Positions 42,843-53,122 of a stretch of DNA of 64,000 nucleotides are shown piece after piece. The notes beneath the pieces were generated by a model. It had not been told where the DNA came from, made no database searches, and saw only the letters and a program-made list of their open reading frames with translations. How positions within the stretch are numbered: the stretch's first letter is position 1; the number at the start of each line of letters is the position of its first letter. A program made the position numbers and the translations under genes. The stretch is from Sphingobacteriales bacterium 46-32. GTDB lineage: Bacteria; Bacteroidota; Bacteroidia; Chitinophagales; Chitinophagaceae. The stretch is from positions 248,001 through 312,000 of the forward strand of contig MKTY01000024.1 of assembly GCA_001898485.1 (NCBI GenBank), given 5' to 3'.

Positions 42843-45170
42843 TTACAAATTCACCCGCCTTACCATTATCCGTATATGCCTGGTACGCCCCCTGTCGTCT
42901 GTACAGGAAATTTTCACAGGTCCTTCATCGGGAAGAAAGAACTGTTTTTCGCCTGCGGCTGCACTTTTATAGAATTTGTCGTTGATATACCAGTATACTT
43001 TACTTACGTCGTTCGATGTTTTGCATGACAACAGCAGTGGCTCGGGATTTTTTTTGCTGATCAGGTATTCCATTCCGTTTGAGGGGGAATGAATGACGGG
43101 GGCTGCACCTTTTATCAGCTCTTCGCAGTCGGGGTTATGTTCCGGTATTTTTTCATAAGGCACATTGTTATCGGCCATCCACGATTGCATATCGGGGCTG
43201 ATGATGCGGTACCATTTTTTCTGATAGCCGGCAGCAGGGGCGCATGCGCGGCAATAAGAAATTTTACCATTGGCACTGATCATTATCTCCTGCCTGTTGT
43301 TGCAGGGCAAGGTAGAAGAGATCAGTGGGATAAAATAGTCGGATACCAGTTGTGTGCATTGCGGGCCGGGCACCATACCGGTTTCGCTGCATACCTGGCG
43401 AATGCCGCAGTCGGCCGGCGCACTAAACCACGCTTCGTCACTATCGTAGTCGATTGTATTAAAAATCTTGAATAAAAGCGGAGTGGCTACATTGGCGCCA
43501 CTCAGGTCGGCTACGCCCACACCGGAGAAATTGCCCACCCATACACCTACGGTGTATTGCCGGTTATAACCAATACTCCAGGCATCACGCCGGCCGTAGC
43601 TGGTGCCGGTTTTCCAGGCAATCTTGGGCATTCGTTCCGTGGCTGTCCAGTTTATCGGAAAATCGGGGCGGTTGACCTTTGATAGAATTTCGTTGATCAT
43701 AAATGTGGCTGCCGGGCTGATGAGTTGCCGGCCGGCTTGCAATGGCTGATCGTTGGTGAAAGCAGGGCTATAAAACTTTCCATCGCTGGCAAAACAGGAG
43801 AAAAGGCCGGTCAGTTCCTCGAGCGTAGTGCCGCAGCCGCCGAGGATCATAGAAAGCCCCAGTTTACGCCGGTCATGCTGTATCTGCGTGAAGCTGGCGC
43901 TACTTAATGCATCAATGAGACGGTCGGTGCCTAATTGCTGTAATGCGTTTACTGCAGGTATGTTCAACGATTGTTCAAGTGCAAATTCAATAGAAACATA
44001 GCCATGAAAGCGCCGGTCGTAATTTTCCGGGGCATACCCTTGATAATTGACAGGCACGTCGGTTACAACCTGGCGGGGAGTGAGCAGTCCCTGGTCAAAA
44101 CAAAGAGCATAAAGCAACGGCTTAAGGGTGCTGCCGGGTTGTCTTACGGCACTGGCTCCGTTTACCTGGCCGGCATCGGTTGTGTCGGTAAATGAAGCAG
44201 ATCCTACGTAGCTGAGTACCCGGTGTGTTTTGTTGTCAATGATCACCACGGCGGCATTGCGGATATTGCGCAGTTTTTGCGAGCGGGCATATTCTGCCAC
44301 CAGCGTCTCGGTTTTGAGCTGCATATTGAGGTCAATACTGGAATTGATCTCAGCGTCGCCGCGTCGTTTTAGTTTATAAGCAAGATGCGGTGCCAGTTTT
44401 GGCACAGTGTGGCGCCGGGCGGTTAGCGGTTCGGCCAGGGCATCTTCAATTTCTTTTTCAGTAAAAACGTTGTCGCCGGCAAATTTTTGCAGCCAGCGGT
44501 TGCGCTCTTCCATAATCCTGTCATTGTTTCTTCCTACCACAAGCGATGAGGGGCGGTTGGGTATAATACTGAGAGCGGTGATCTCTGCCAGGGAGAGGTG
44601 GTCAGGATCTTTTTGGAAATAAAGGAGAGAGGCCGCTTTTACGCCTTCAATATTACCGCCATAGGGTACGAGGTTCAGATAAAGCTGCAATATTTCATCC
44701 TTACTGTATTTCCATTCCAGCTGCAGAGCTCTGAACATTTCAATCACTTTGCTCATGAGCGTCCGCGGCCGGTGTTCCAGCGCGCGGGCTACCTGCATGG
44801 TAATGGTGCTGGCTCCGGAAGTGCGTTTCATACGCAGCACATTTTTTACGAAAGCACGGCCTACGGCCAGCAGGTTAATGCCAGGGTGCTGGTAAAAGTA
44901 CCTGTCTTCCTTGGCCAGAATGGTCTTGCGCAGCAAAGGAGAAATTTCATTCAACTCGGTTTTCATACGCCATTTCTGATCAGGGGTAAGAAACGCATGA
45001 ATGACGGTACCCTTGTTGTCGGTGATAATCGTGGAATAGCTGACGCGGTCGGGCAGCGGAAATAACAGGTTGAGAAGCAGGAAAAGCAATACAGAAGCCA
45101 GTATAAACAGGCCCACTCGCTTCAGCCAGCGCAAAAGGCGCGGCTTGTGTTTGCTGATCCAGGATTTCAC
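42843..45170 (-). CDS. pbpC: Penicillin-binding protein 1C
   Basis: 775 aa. One N-terminal transmembrane helix (about 19-38), GT51 glycosyltransferase with catalytic E88 in AKEDRYFYQHPGIN, then a transpeptidase domain with SxxK (PGSTLKPLLY) and KTG (WKTGTSYGRRDAW), and the C-terminal BiPBP-like domain of PBP1C. Polymerises and crosslinks peptidoglycan. Divergent from the alpha-2-macroglobulin gene across 220 bp, the usual pairing for these two genes, proposed as periplasmic defence against host or competitor proteases. Confidence 0.93.
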   Translation of the reverse strand: MKSWISKHKPRLLRWLKRVGLFILASVLLFLLLNLLFPLPDRVSYSTIITDNKGTVIHAFLTPDQKWRMKTELNEISPLLRKTILAKEDRYFYQHPGINLLAVGRAFVKNVLRMKRTSGASTITMQVARALEHRPRTLMSKVIEMFRALQLEWKYSKDEILQLYLNLVPYGGNIEGVKAASLLYFQKDPDHLSLAEITALSIIPNRPSSLVVGRNNDRIMEERNRWLQKFAGDNVFTEKEIEDALAEPLTARRHTVPKLAPHLAYKLKRRGDAEINSSIDLNMQLKTETLVAEYARSQKLRNIRNAAVVIIDNKTHRVLSYVGSASFTDTTDAGQVNGASAVRQPGSTLKPLLYALCFDQGLLTPRQVVTDVPVNYQGYAPENYDRRFHGYVSIEFALEQSLNIPAVNALQQLGTDRLIDALSSASFTQIQHDRRKLGLSMILGGCGTTLEELTGLFSCFASDGKFYSPAFTNDQPLQAGRQLISPAATFMINEILSKVNRPDFPINWTATERMPKIAWKTGTSYGRRDAWSIGYNRQYTVGVWVGNFSGVGVADLSGANVATPLLFKIFNTIDYDSDEAWFSAPADCGIRQVCSETGMVPGPQCTQLVSDYFIPLISSTLPCNNRQEIMISANGKISYCRACAPAAGYQKKWYRIISPDMQSWMADNNVPYEKIPEHNPDCEELIKGAAPVIHSPSNGMEYLISKKNPEPLLLSCKTSNDVSKVYWYINDKFYKSAAAGEKQFFLPDEGPVKISCTDDRGRTRHIRIMVRRVNL

Positions 45171-45190
45171 CCGCCAAAAATAGTTGAAAG

Positions 45191-45250
45191 GGTATAAAAG
45201 TTTAAAAGTATAAAAGTAAGAGGAGCTTTATGCTTTTAAACTTTTATACC
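45191..45250. repeat. Nonamer-built palindrome, copy D
   Basis: Left arm 45191-45215 (GGTATAAAAG, TTTAAAAG, TATAAAAG-like), right arm 45226-45250; 23 of 25 positions pair, with a 10-nt loop. The tightest member, a possible hairpin. Between divergent pbpC and the alpha-2-macroglobulin gene. Confidence 0.75.
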
Positions 45251-45390
45251 ATCTACACCCGTCTATTCACCGCTTGCTAAATACCCGCCACCGATTACTT
45301 ATCACTGCCACTTTCTTTTTATTTTCGTCGCAGAATTTGCTTATCTTCTCAATACAATTAACCTGACCATTCAACCCCTTCCTAATCATT

Positions 45391-48300
45391 ATGCGACGTA
45401 TGCCTCTTCTGGCGGTACTTGCCCTGCTGCTGCTGGCAGCCTGTAACCGCAATGCCGTATCTCTTTCTTATACCAATGCCAAAGGTGAGGTGCCGCAACT
45501 CGGCAACCTGGTATTCCGGTTTAGTCAGAGCATGATTGCCGATAGCCTGCTCAATAACTGGGATTCGTCGGCCTATATCAGCTTCAGTCCGTCAATAAAA
45601 GGCCGGTTTCGCTGGGAAAGTCCCGATCAGCTGGTGTTTTCGCCCATGCAACCGCTCGACCCCGCTACCAGTTATACAGCCAGTGTCAACAGCGAAGTAT
45701 TGCGGTTTAGTAAATATGATAAAGTAGAAGGAGGTGATAAGATCAGCTTTCATACACCGGGACTTCGTCTGGACGATGCCCGTGTGATATGGATAGGCGA
45801 ATCTGGGGCCAGTGCACAACCGCAACTTGATCTTTACTTCAACTACCGGGTGAACCCGGCTGATATAAAGGAAAAACTTAAAGTTGAAGTTGAGAGTAAG
45901 GAAGCCTCCTATGATGTGATCACGACCAATGCCGATAATCGTATCAGCATCCGCATCAATGGAATCAAAACAGAAGATAAGGACTACGCCGTAAGCGTAA
46001 AGCTGGCCAAGGGCCTTAAACCAACCGTTGGCACCAACAGTACTGCCGACCCGATTACCACATCGCTTTCCATCCCTTCACCTTACGTGCTCACCATCCT
46101 TGCATCAGAAGCCGAGCACGATGGCACAGAAGGTGTCATCCGGGTAAGCACGAGTCAGCAATTGGGAAATGAAAATGCAAAGAATTTTATCAGCTTTGAG
46201 CCTGCAGTAGCATTTACGGTTGAAAATACCGAAACAGGTTTCGTGATCCGCAGCGATAAGTTTGATATGGAGCGGAGTTATACGCTTACCGTTAAAAAGG
46301 GGCTGCGTGGCCGGCTGGGCGGAGTACTGAAAGAAGATTATAGCAATAGTGTTGCCTTTGGTGAACTGGAAGCCGGTATCAATTTTACGAATAATAAAGC
46401 GGTATATCTTTCCCGCCAGGGCGGACGTAACCTTGAGGTGCGTATTACCAATGTGCCCAAAGTAAAACTGGTGATCTCAAAAATATATGAGAACAACCTG
46501 CTCATGGCACAACGCTATGGCTATTATCCGCAGGAAACACGGCAGGCCAGCAATGGCTACGAAGAAGAATATGGGTATGACGATTATTATGGAAGCGATG
46601 CCATGCTGGGTGATGTAGTATACGAAAAGGAGATTGATACCCGCTCTTTGCCCCGCTCTGCCGGTGGGCGACTCCTCAATCTTTCTTCGTTCGAAGACCG
46701 TCTGCCTGATTTTAAAGGCATTTATCATGTAATGATCCGCTCCACCGAAGATTACTGGGTAAGAGACAGCCGTTTTATTTCCGTATCTGATCTGGGGTTG
46801 ATAGCCAAGGAAGGGCAGGATAAGATTATGGTATTCGTCAACTCTATCAAGACCTCGCAGGCTATAGCAGGTGTAAATGTCGCCGTCTACGCCAGCAACA
46901 ATCAGCTGATAGGAACAGGCGCTGCCGATGCCAATGGAGTAGCAGAAGTAGCGTATACCAAAAAAGATTTTACCGGATTTAAACCGGCCATGATCATTGC
47001 CAAAACAGCAGAAGACTTCAACTATCTGCCTTTTCAGAATACACGTGTCAATACATCGCGCTTTGATGTGGGGGGGAAACGCAATAACCCATCGGGCCTC
47101 GATGCATTTGTGTATGCTGAGCGCGACATCTATCGACCTGGCGAACGCATCAACTTTTCGGTAATTGTACGCGACAGGCAATGGAATGTGCCTGGAGATA
47201 TGCCCTTGAAATTCCGGTTCCTGATGCCTAACGGAAAAGAGCTGAAGTCGTTTCGCAAAAATCTTAATGAGCAGGGCTCTGCCGAAGGTAATATCGACCT
47301 GGCCACCTCAGTTATTACAGGAAGTTATACACTGGAAGTATACACTTCTTCTGATGTGCTGCTGACGGCCGAGCGTTTTTCCGTAGAAGAATTTGTGCCC
47401 GATCGTATCCGTGTTAACAGTAAGCTGAGCAGTGCAGCCGCGCGCCCGGGCGAGTCATTGCAACTGTCGATCAATGCTATGAATTTCTTTGGTCCGCCTG
47501 CTGCCAACCGCAATTATGAAACAGAAGTACAGGTGCGCCAGCGCTCCTTTAACCCGGAACAATTCCCTCAATATAACTTCACGCTTGCCAACCAGCAATC
47601 ATTTGGCGACAAGATTGTGGAGGAAGGAAAAACGGATGCAGAGGGTAATGCTACATTCACATATAAGGTGCCCGATACCTATCTCGATAAAGGAAGACTG
47701 CAGGCTACTTTTTATACAACCGTATTTGATGAAACAGGCAGACCGGTAAGCCGGGCTGCCAGCGCCGATATCTTTACTCAGGATGTGTTTTTTGGCATTC
47801 AGGAAGACTGGTACTATTACTATCCGCTCAATCAGGCAGTGAAGTTTCCGCTGGTGGCGGTGAGTAAGGATGGTAAGGCGATCAATGCAACGGCCCGGGT
47901 GGAAGTGATCAAACATGAATATCGCACCGTGCTGGCGAAGAGCGGCAGCTACTTCCGTTACGAATCGCAGCAGGATGATAAAATGATGACCGAAAGCCAG
48001 ATGGCGGTGGGAACCAACACGGTGTTTTCCTATATACCCCGCTCACCCGGCAATTATGAGTTGCGTGTTTACCGGCCAGGGTCCAATACATATGTAAGCC
48101 GTAGCTTCTACAGCTATGGTAGCTGGGGCGGTGACAACAATTCGTTTGAAGTGAGCAATGAGGGTAATATTGAGATTTCGCTGGAAAAGAAATCTTATTA
48201 TGCGGGCGAATCCGTCAAGGCATTGTTCAAGACTCCGTTTAGCGGTCGTATGCTGGTAACTGTAGAGACAGATCACGTGGTGTCGTATCAGTATGTAGAG

Positions 48301-50784
48301 GTTAGCAATCGTACCGCATCACTCGATCTGAAACTAACTGGCGAGCATGTGCCCAATGCATATATAACAGCCACGCTCATAAAGCCACATGAGTTGTCTG
48401 ATATCCCACTTACGGTGGCTCATGGATTCCAGAATGTGAAGGTGGAAGAAAAGAGCCGCCATATTGATGTGTCTATTGCGGCTGCTAAAAGCGTCCGGTC
48501 CCGTACCAAACAAAAGATAAAAGTAAAGGCAGCACCGGGCAGCATGGTCACCCTTGCTGCGGTTGATAATGGTGTATTGCAGGTGAGTGACTTTAAAACA
48601 CCTGATCCTTACGGATATTTTTATCAGAAAAAAGCGCTGCAGGTAAATGCATTTGACCTGTATCCATTACTGTTTGCAGAAGTGCGTGCCAAACTGAGCA
48701 GTACCGGTGGTGATGGTGAGATGGATATGATGAAACGGGTGAATCCCATGCCGGCCAAACGAGTCAAGGTAGTAAGTTACTGGAGTGGTATGCGTAAGGC
48801 AAATGGAAGTGGCGAAGCCGAATTTGATGTGGAGATACCTGCATTCAGCGGCGAGATCAGGATGATGGCTGTATCCTACAAGGGCAATAGCTTTGGTGCC
48901 GGCGAATCGGTCATGACAGTAGCCGACCCCATTGTGATCAGCAGTGCTTTGCCACGTTTCCTGAGCCCGGGCGATACGGTGTCGATGCCGGTAACACTTA
49001 GCAATACAACAGATAAAGCCGCTACGGTAACAGCTACCCTTAAAACGGAGGGTGCTGTAAAAGCGCTGGGCGGAGTTACACAATCGATCAGCCTGCCGGC
49101 AAAGAGTGAAGGCCGTGCAAACTTCCAGCTCGTAGCCAGTACAGGTATCGGAATAGGTAATGTGCAGGTGCAGGTAAGCGGACTTGGTGAAAAATTTGAG
49201 GAGGCTAATGAGATTTCGGTTCGTCCTCCGTCTACTTTGCAAAAACGCTCTGGTAGCGGGTCTATTGCCGGCGGGGCAAGTCAGAAACTGAATATTAACC
49301 TGCAGGAGTTTATGCCGGGCAGTACCAGCTACAGTCTGGTGGTGAGTCGCTCGCCTGTACTCGAGTGGGGCGATCAGTTGCGTTACCTGGTGCAATACCC
49401 ATATGGATGTACAGAGCAGACTATTTCGGCCGCATTCCCGCAATTGTATTATGGGGATATGGCCGATCTTATGCAACTCAATAGCCAGGGCAAGGTCAAT
49501 GCCAACAGTAATGTGCTGGAGGCGATTCGTAAGATTAAGATGCGCCAGTTGTACTCGGGCGCTGTTACACTATGGGATGGTGAGGGTAAGGAAGACTGGT
49601 GGACGACTATTTATGCCGCTCATTTCCTCCTCGAAGCGCGTAAAGCCGGGTTTGATGTAGACAACAGCCTGCTCGAAACCATGCTCAGCTATATCAACTT
49701 CCGGCTGAAGAATAAGGAATTGATCAGCTACACCTACAACCGCGATCAGAATAAGAAGATTGCACCCAAGGAGGTGGCCTATAGCCTTTATGTACTGGCT
49801 GTAGCCGGCCGCAGCAATGTGGCTACGATGAACTATTATAAAGCCAATCAATCGGTGCTGGCGCTCGACAGCCGATATCTGCTGGCCGCAGCATATGCCA
49901 CAGCTGGCGATAAGAAATCATTTGCCAGTCTGCTGCCTGCAGCATTTGAAGGAGAGGTGTCGGTTGCTCAGACGGGAGGCAGTTATTATTCCGATGTGCG
50001 GGATGAAGCTATAGCGCTTAATATGCTGCTGGATGTTGACCCCGGCAATAAACAGGTGCCATTGATGGTAAAACACGTGAGCGACAAACTAAAGGGACGC
50101 CGCTGGCTGAGTACCCAGGAGCGTGCATTTGCCTTCCTGGCCTTAGGTAAAAATGCACGTAGCGTTAAGAATTCTACCGCCACCGCAGAGATCAAGGTGG
50201 ATGGTAAAACCGTGGCCCGTGTAGAAAACGGACAGTGGCGTGGCGATCAGGCAATCCTTAAAGGCGGAAACATAGAAATTACTACAAAAGGCACCGGGCC
50301 TGTTTATTACTACTGGCAGTCTGAAGGTATCAGCAGCACGGGTTCTTATATAGAAGAAGACAGCTATATCAAAGTAAGGAAACGTTTCTATGACCGATAT
50401 GGCAGCCCTATCAATGGCAACTCATTTAAGCAGAATGAGCTTGTAATCGTAGGCATCACGCTGGAACGTACGTTTAACACAACGATCGAAAATATAGTAA
50501 TCACCGATCTGCTGCCGGCCGGCTTCGAAATCGAAAATCCACGCACGCGCGAAATACCTGGTATGGACTGGATCAAAGATGCCAGCACACCCACAGCGCT
50601 GGATATACGAGACGACAGGATACATTTCTTCGTAGATGCCTATAACAATAAGCAGACTTATTACTATGCTGTACGTGCAGTATCGCCCGGGCAATATAAA
50701 ATGGGACCCGTGAGTGCCGATGCCATGTACAATGGCGAGTATCATAGTTACAATGGTGCGGGTGTGATCAGGATTACACAGTAA
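45391..50784 (+). CDS. Alpha-2-macroglobulin family lipoprotein
   Basis: 1797 aa, very large. Lipobox LLLLAAC with lipidated C18. MG1/MG2 domains from about residue 30, macroglobulin-like beta-sandwiches through about 1190, then the thioester motif GCTEQ (C1340, Q1343) within a helical toroid (about 1330-1640), and C-terminal MG/receptor-like domains. The thioester traps attacking proteases by covalent linkage in the periplasm. Divergent partner of pbpC. A -7-like TATTTTCG is at 45320-45327. Confidence 0.93.
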   Translation: MRRMPLLAVLALLLLAACNRNAVSLSYTNAKGEVPQLGNLVFRFSQSMIADSLLNNWDSSAYISFSPSIKGRFRWESPDQLVFSPMQPLDPATSYTASVNSEVLRFSKYDKVEGGDKISFHTPGLRLDDARVIWIGESGASAQPQLDLYFNYRVNPADIKEKLKVEVESKEASYDVITTNADNRISIRINGIKTEDKDYAVSVKLAKGLKPTVGTNSTADPITTSLSIPSPYVLTILASEAEHDGTEGVIRVSTSQQLGNENAKNFISFEPAVAFTVENTETGFVIRSDKFDMERSYTLTVKKGLRGRLGGVLKEDYSNSVAFGELEAGINFTNNKAVYLSRQGGRNLEVRITNVPKVKLVISKIYENNLLMAQRYGYYPQETRQASNGYEEEYGYDDYYGSDAMLGDVVYEKEIDTRSLPRSAGGRLLNLSSFEDRLPDFKGIYHVMIRSTEDYWVRDSRFISVSDLGLIAKEGQDKIMVFVNSIKTSQAIAGVNVAVYASNNQLIGTGAADANGVAEVAYTKKDFTGFKPAMIIAKTAEDFNYLPFQNTRVNTSRFDVGGKRNNPSGLDAFVYAERDIYRPGERINFSVIVRDRQWNVPGDMPLKFRFLMPNGKELKSFRKNLNEQGSAEGNIDLATSVITGSYTLEVYTSSDVLLTAERFSVEEFVPDRIRVNSKLSSAAARPGESLQLSINAMNFFGPPAANRNYETEVQVRQRSFNPEQFPQYNFTLANQQSFGDKIVEEGKTDAEGNATFTYKVPDTYLDKGRLQATFYTTVFDETGRPVSRAASADIFTQDVFFGIQEDWYYYYPLNQAVKFPLVAVSKDGKAINATARVEVIKHEYRTVLAKSGSYFRYESQQDDKMMTESQMAVGTNTVFSYIPRSPGNYELRVYRPGSNTYVSRSFYSYGSWGGDNNSFEVSNEGNIEISLEKKSYYAGESVKALFKTPFSGRMLVTVETDHVVSYQYVEVSNRTASLDLKLTGEHVPNAYITATLIKPHELSDIPLTVAHGFQNVKVEEKSRHIDVSIAAAKSVRSRTKQKIKVKAAPGSMVTLAAVDNGVLQVSDFKTPDPYGYFYQKKALQVNAFDLYPLLFAEVRAKLSSTGGDGEMDMMKRVNPMPAKRVKVVSYWSGMRKANGSGEAEFDVEIPAFSGEIRMMAVSYKGNSFGAGESVMTVADPIVISSALPRFLSPGDTVSMPVTLSNTTDKAATVTATLKTEGAVKALGGVTQSISLPAKSEGRANFQLVASTGIGIGNVQVQVSGLGEKFEEANEISVRPPSTLQKRSGSGSIAGGASQKLNINLQEFMPGSTSYSLVVSRSPVLEWGDQLRYLVQYPYGCTEQTISAAFPQLYYGDMADLMQLNSQGKVNANSNVLEAIRKIKMRQLYSGAVTLWDGEGKEDWWTTIYAAHFLLEARKAGFDVDNSLLETMLSYINFRLKNKELISYTYNRDQNKKIAPKEVAYSLYVLAVAGRSNVATMNYYKANQSVLALDSRYLLAAAYATAGDKKSFASLLPAAFEGEVSVAQTGGSYYSDVRDEAIALNMLLDVDPGNKQVPLMVKHVSDKLKGRRWLSTQERAFAFLALGKNARSVKNSTATAEIKVDGKTVARVENGQWRGDQAILKGGNIEITTKGTGPVYYYWQSEGISSTGSYIEEDSYIKVRKRFYDRYGSPINGNSFKQNELVIVGITLERTFNTTIENIVITDLLPAGFEIENPRTREIPGMDWIKDASTPTALDIRDDRIHFFVDAYNNKQTYYYAVRAVSPGQYKMGPVSADAMYNGEYHSYNGAGVIRITQ

Positions 50785-50810
50785 GAGGCGAATTTCATCA
50801 GGATATAATG

Positions 50811-50843
50811 AAAACAGCCGTGGGTGACCACGGCTGTTTTTTT
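50811..50843. terminator. Bidirectional terminator
   Basis: AAAACAGCCGTGG pairs with CCACGGCTGTTTT around GTGA, with Ts beyond; between the convergent macroglobulin and universal stress genes. Confidence 0.85.
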
Positions 50844-50862
50844 ATTTCAGAAGATGAAAAGA

Positions 50863-51690
50863 TTAAGAAACACTTTGCTTGCTGGCAGAAATGGTTACTA
50901 CCGGTATATGCGATGCATAAGACAATAACCGGTTGGTAAGACGGCTCCAAAGCCCTGGCAAACGGAAGTCCTTAACGGGATTTACCATGATAAGGTCGGC
51001 ATTGATACGCCTGCTGAAATCAAGTGTGCTCTTGGCCAGGTTCTTTCCTTCGAGCAGGAAGGTCTGTACGGGTACAGTAGAAATGCTTTGTACCATTTCG
51101 AGTGCATTGGCCAGTATGTTGTCTTTCTCATCAACTGTTTGGCGGAGGGAGACAAAATATACGGTTGATTTGAAAGCGCGGCCAAGCAGCGCGGCAAGGC
51201 GTATCTGGCGGAAAGGTATTTCGCCGGATACGGGTAATACAATTTTTTTGTAATGGCAAACCAGTCCGCTTGACCTCACGGCCAGTACCGGTATATATGT
51301 TTTGTTGGCCAGACGACTGATAGAAACCGCCGATATGATTCGGTGTAATACATTGAAACGAGCAAGGCCGGTTATGACCAGATCCATCTCATAGTTCTCA
51401 ATATATTGCTGCAGCTGTTTGGACCGGCTGCCTGTAAGCACGCTTATCTCCATCCTGCCTTCGCCGCATAATTGCTGGCTGTAGGCATCACGCAATTGTT
51501 CCAGGCGCCTGAAAGCAGTTTCGGCACTATACTGGCGCATAAGTGACCGGCGTTTTCCTGCTACATAAACCAGGTGGATATTACAATTGAAACTGTTTGA
51601 CAGTTCAATCGCTTTGGTGATGGCCCAGCGGTTTTTGCTGGTGAAGTCAACCGGTACCAGGATGTTATAAAGTTTGTTAGACATAGGCAT
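50863..51690 (-). CDS. Tandem universal stress protein
   Basis: 275 aa with two UspA folds. The first domain (about 4-145) begins KLYNILVPVDFTSKNRWAITKAI and has LVITGLARF; the second begins CHYKKIVLPVSGEIPFRQIR. The ATP-binding G-x2-G-x9-G(S/T) signature is weak in both domains. Likely a stress or growth-arrest effector. Encoded 55 bp after the glycosyltransferase/phosphatase fusion gene, probably in one transcript, which suggests both are stress-linked. Confidence 0.85.
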   Translation of the reverse strand: MPMSNKLYNILVPVDFTSKNRWAITKAIELSNSFNCNIHLVYVAGKRRSLMRQYSAETAFRRLEQLRDAYSQQLCGEGRMEISVLTGSRSKQLQQYIENYEMDLVITGLARFNVLHRIISAVSISRLANKTYIPVLAVRSSGLVCHYKKIVLPVSGEIPFRQIRLAALLGRAFKSTVYFVSLRQTVDEKDNILANALEMVQSISTVPVQTFLLEGKNLAKSTLDFSRRINADLIMVNPVKDFRLPGLWSRLTNRLLSYASHIPVVTISASKQSVS

Positions 51691-51745
51691 CCGTTTTAGT
51701 TGTTTTTATTATTGTTTCCGGCAGTAGTAATTTACCAAGTTTTGA

Positions 51746-53122
51746 TCATGCAAGAGCCAGCAGCGGTTCAAAATTTCTTTGTTTAATACTTTTAAAAGCT
51801 ATTTTTTCCAGCATTTCATCGGTTGCACAAAAGGCAATGCCTTTTCCGGCGTGAGCGATCATACACCGGTCGTCTTTGCTGTCGCCCACCGCAATCACAT
51901 TTTTCAGTTTCACATTATATTGTTCACACACATGTTGCAAGGCGTTGGTTTTGCAGAAGCTATGTCCGCAAATGCTTTCCGGCGAGCCGAAAAAATAGGA
52001 GGGCAGGTTGACTTCGCCGGTAGCTTTTCCTTCAAAGAATTCCAGCTGATGGGCTACAGAAAAGTCAGCGCCAATCTGCTGTTTAACATAATTAGTAATA
52101 AGCGTATAGCTGTGACTGATGATGCCCACCAGGTATCCTTTTTCTTTATAGACTTTTACCATTTCACGGATATTTTCTGCCATTTGCATATTGCTGATTA
52201 CATGCAGTAATTCGTCCATGGTTCTGTTCTTCAGCAGCAGTCCAATCCGTTTGGTGAGAATGATGGGATCTTTTTCATTGAACCGTAATTCGTCAAGTTT
52301 GCTGCTGAAGCCGAATTCGGCAGCACATACATTGATAAAACGATCGGTGAGGATAGTGTCGTCCATATCCAGCACAATCATCTTGTGATAGGCAGAAAGG
52401 TTTTCACGCAGCGCATTATTCATCTCACGCTGAATGGTCTCCAGTGAGTTTACACTCTCCAGCGAGAATTCGTTACTGTTGTGCCGCTGGGCCCGACTCA
52501 GAATAGCGCGCGATACTTCGCGGCTCATTTTACCAAGTGCTTCCCATGGCTTGCTCTTATTTTCAATATAGCCAATATTGACTTCAGCCACACGGGCCTT
52601 CATGAGGTACATATCTATCAGGATGCCGATATCCACTCCATAGTCGTTGAAGAATTCAATTTTCTGGAAATAGTTTTTTTTACCGGCGATCATCCCGCTT
52701 AAGGGTTGAGCAAAGTGTGCAAGTCCCGGAAAGAGTATGGTGAGCAGTGGTTTTGCCACCAGCTCTGTTACACGACCGGCATTGCGGGCAAAGGAACCTT
52801 TTACAAAATCGGCTTCATCGTTGATAAGCGGAGAAACGAGTTTGTGAATGGATTGATCCGGATACGGATCAATGTCTGCATCGAGAAATACCACCATGTC
52901 ATTGGTAGTGGCATCAATACCTTCCTTCATGGAAATGCCTTTACCCCTGGTAGCACTTATCAATACACGGGCACCGGCTTCGCGGGCCAGTTCAACCGTA
53001 TTGTCATCGGAGGTGTCGTCAACAACAATTATTTCAGAAACCAGCGGCTCCGACTGACAGAACCGGATAACTGACACAATTGTATTGGCTTCATTCAGCG
53101 CAGGTATAATAACCGTTACCAT
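51746..53122 (-). CDS. GT-A glycosyltransferase (GT81/GpgS-like) fused to a HAD-IB phosphatase
   Basis: 458 aa. Residues 1-212 form a GT-A domain: VVDDTSDDN (33-41), GKG (60-62), DxD in FLDADIDPYP (81-83), then GRVTELVAKPLL, LAHFAQPLSGMIAGKKN and YGVDIGILIDMYL, the run I recognise from glucosyl-3-phosphoglycerate synthases. Residues 245-458 form a PSP-like HAD phosphatase: DMDDT (D252/D254), ISHS (335-338), K391, GDSKDD (413-418). One protein could thus build a glycosyl-phosphoglycerate and dephosphorylate it to a compatible solute, as fused mannosylglycerate synthases do. Substrates are inference. Confidence 0.75.
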   Translation of the reverse strand: MVTVIIPALNEANTIVSVIRFCQSEPLVSEIIVVDDTSDDNTVELAREAGARVLISATRGKGISMKEGIDATTNDMVVFLDADIDPYPDQSIHKLVSPLINDEADFVKGSFARNAGRVTELVAKPLLTILFPGLAHFAQPLSGMIAGKKNYFQKIEFFNDYGVDIGILIDMYLMKARVAEVNIGYIENKSKPWEALGKMSREVSRAILSRAQRHNSNEFSLESVNSLETIQREMNNALRENLSAYHKMIVLDMDDTILTDRFINVCAAEFGFSSKLDELRFNEKDPIILTKRIGLLLKNRTMDELLHVISNMQMAENIREMVKVYKEKGYLVGIISHSYTLITNYVKQQIGADFSVAHQLEFFEGKATGEVNLPSYFFGSPESICGHSFCKTNALQHVCEQYNVKLKNVIAVGDSKDDRCMIAHAGKGIAFCATDEMLEKIAFKSIKQRNFEPLLALA

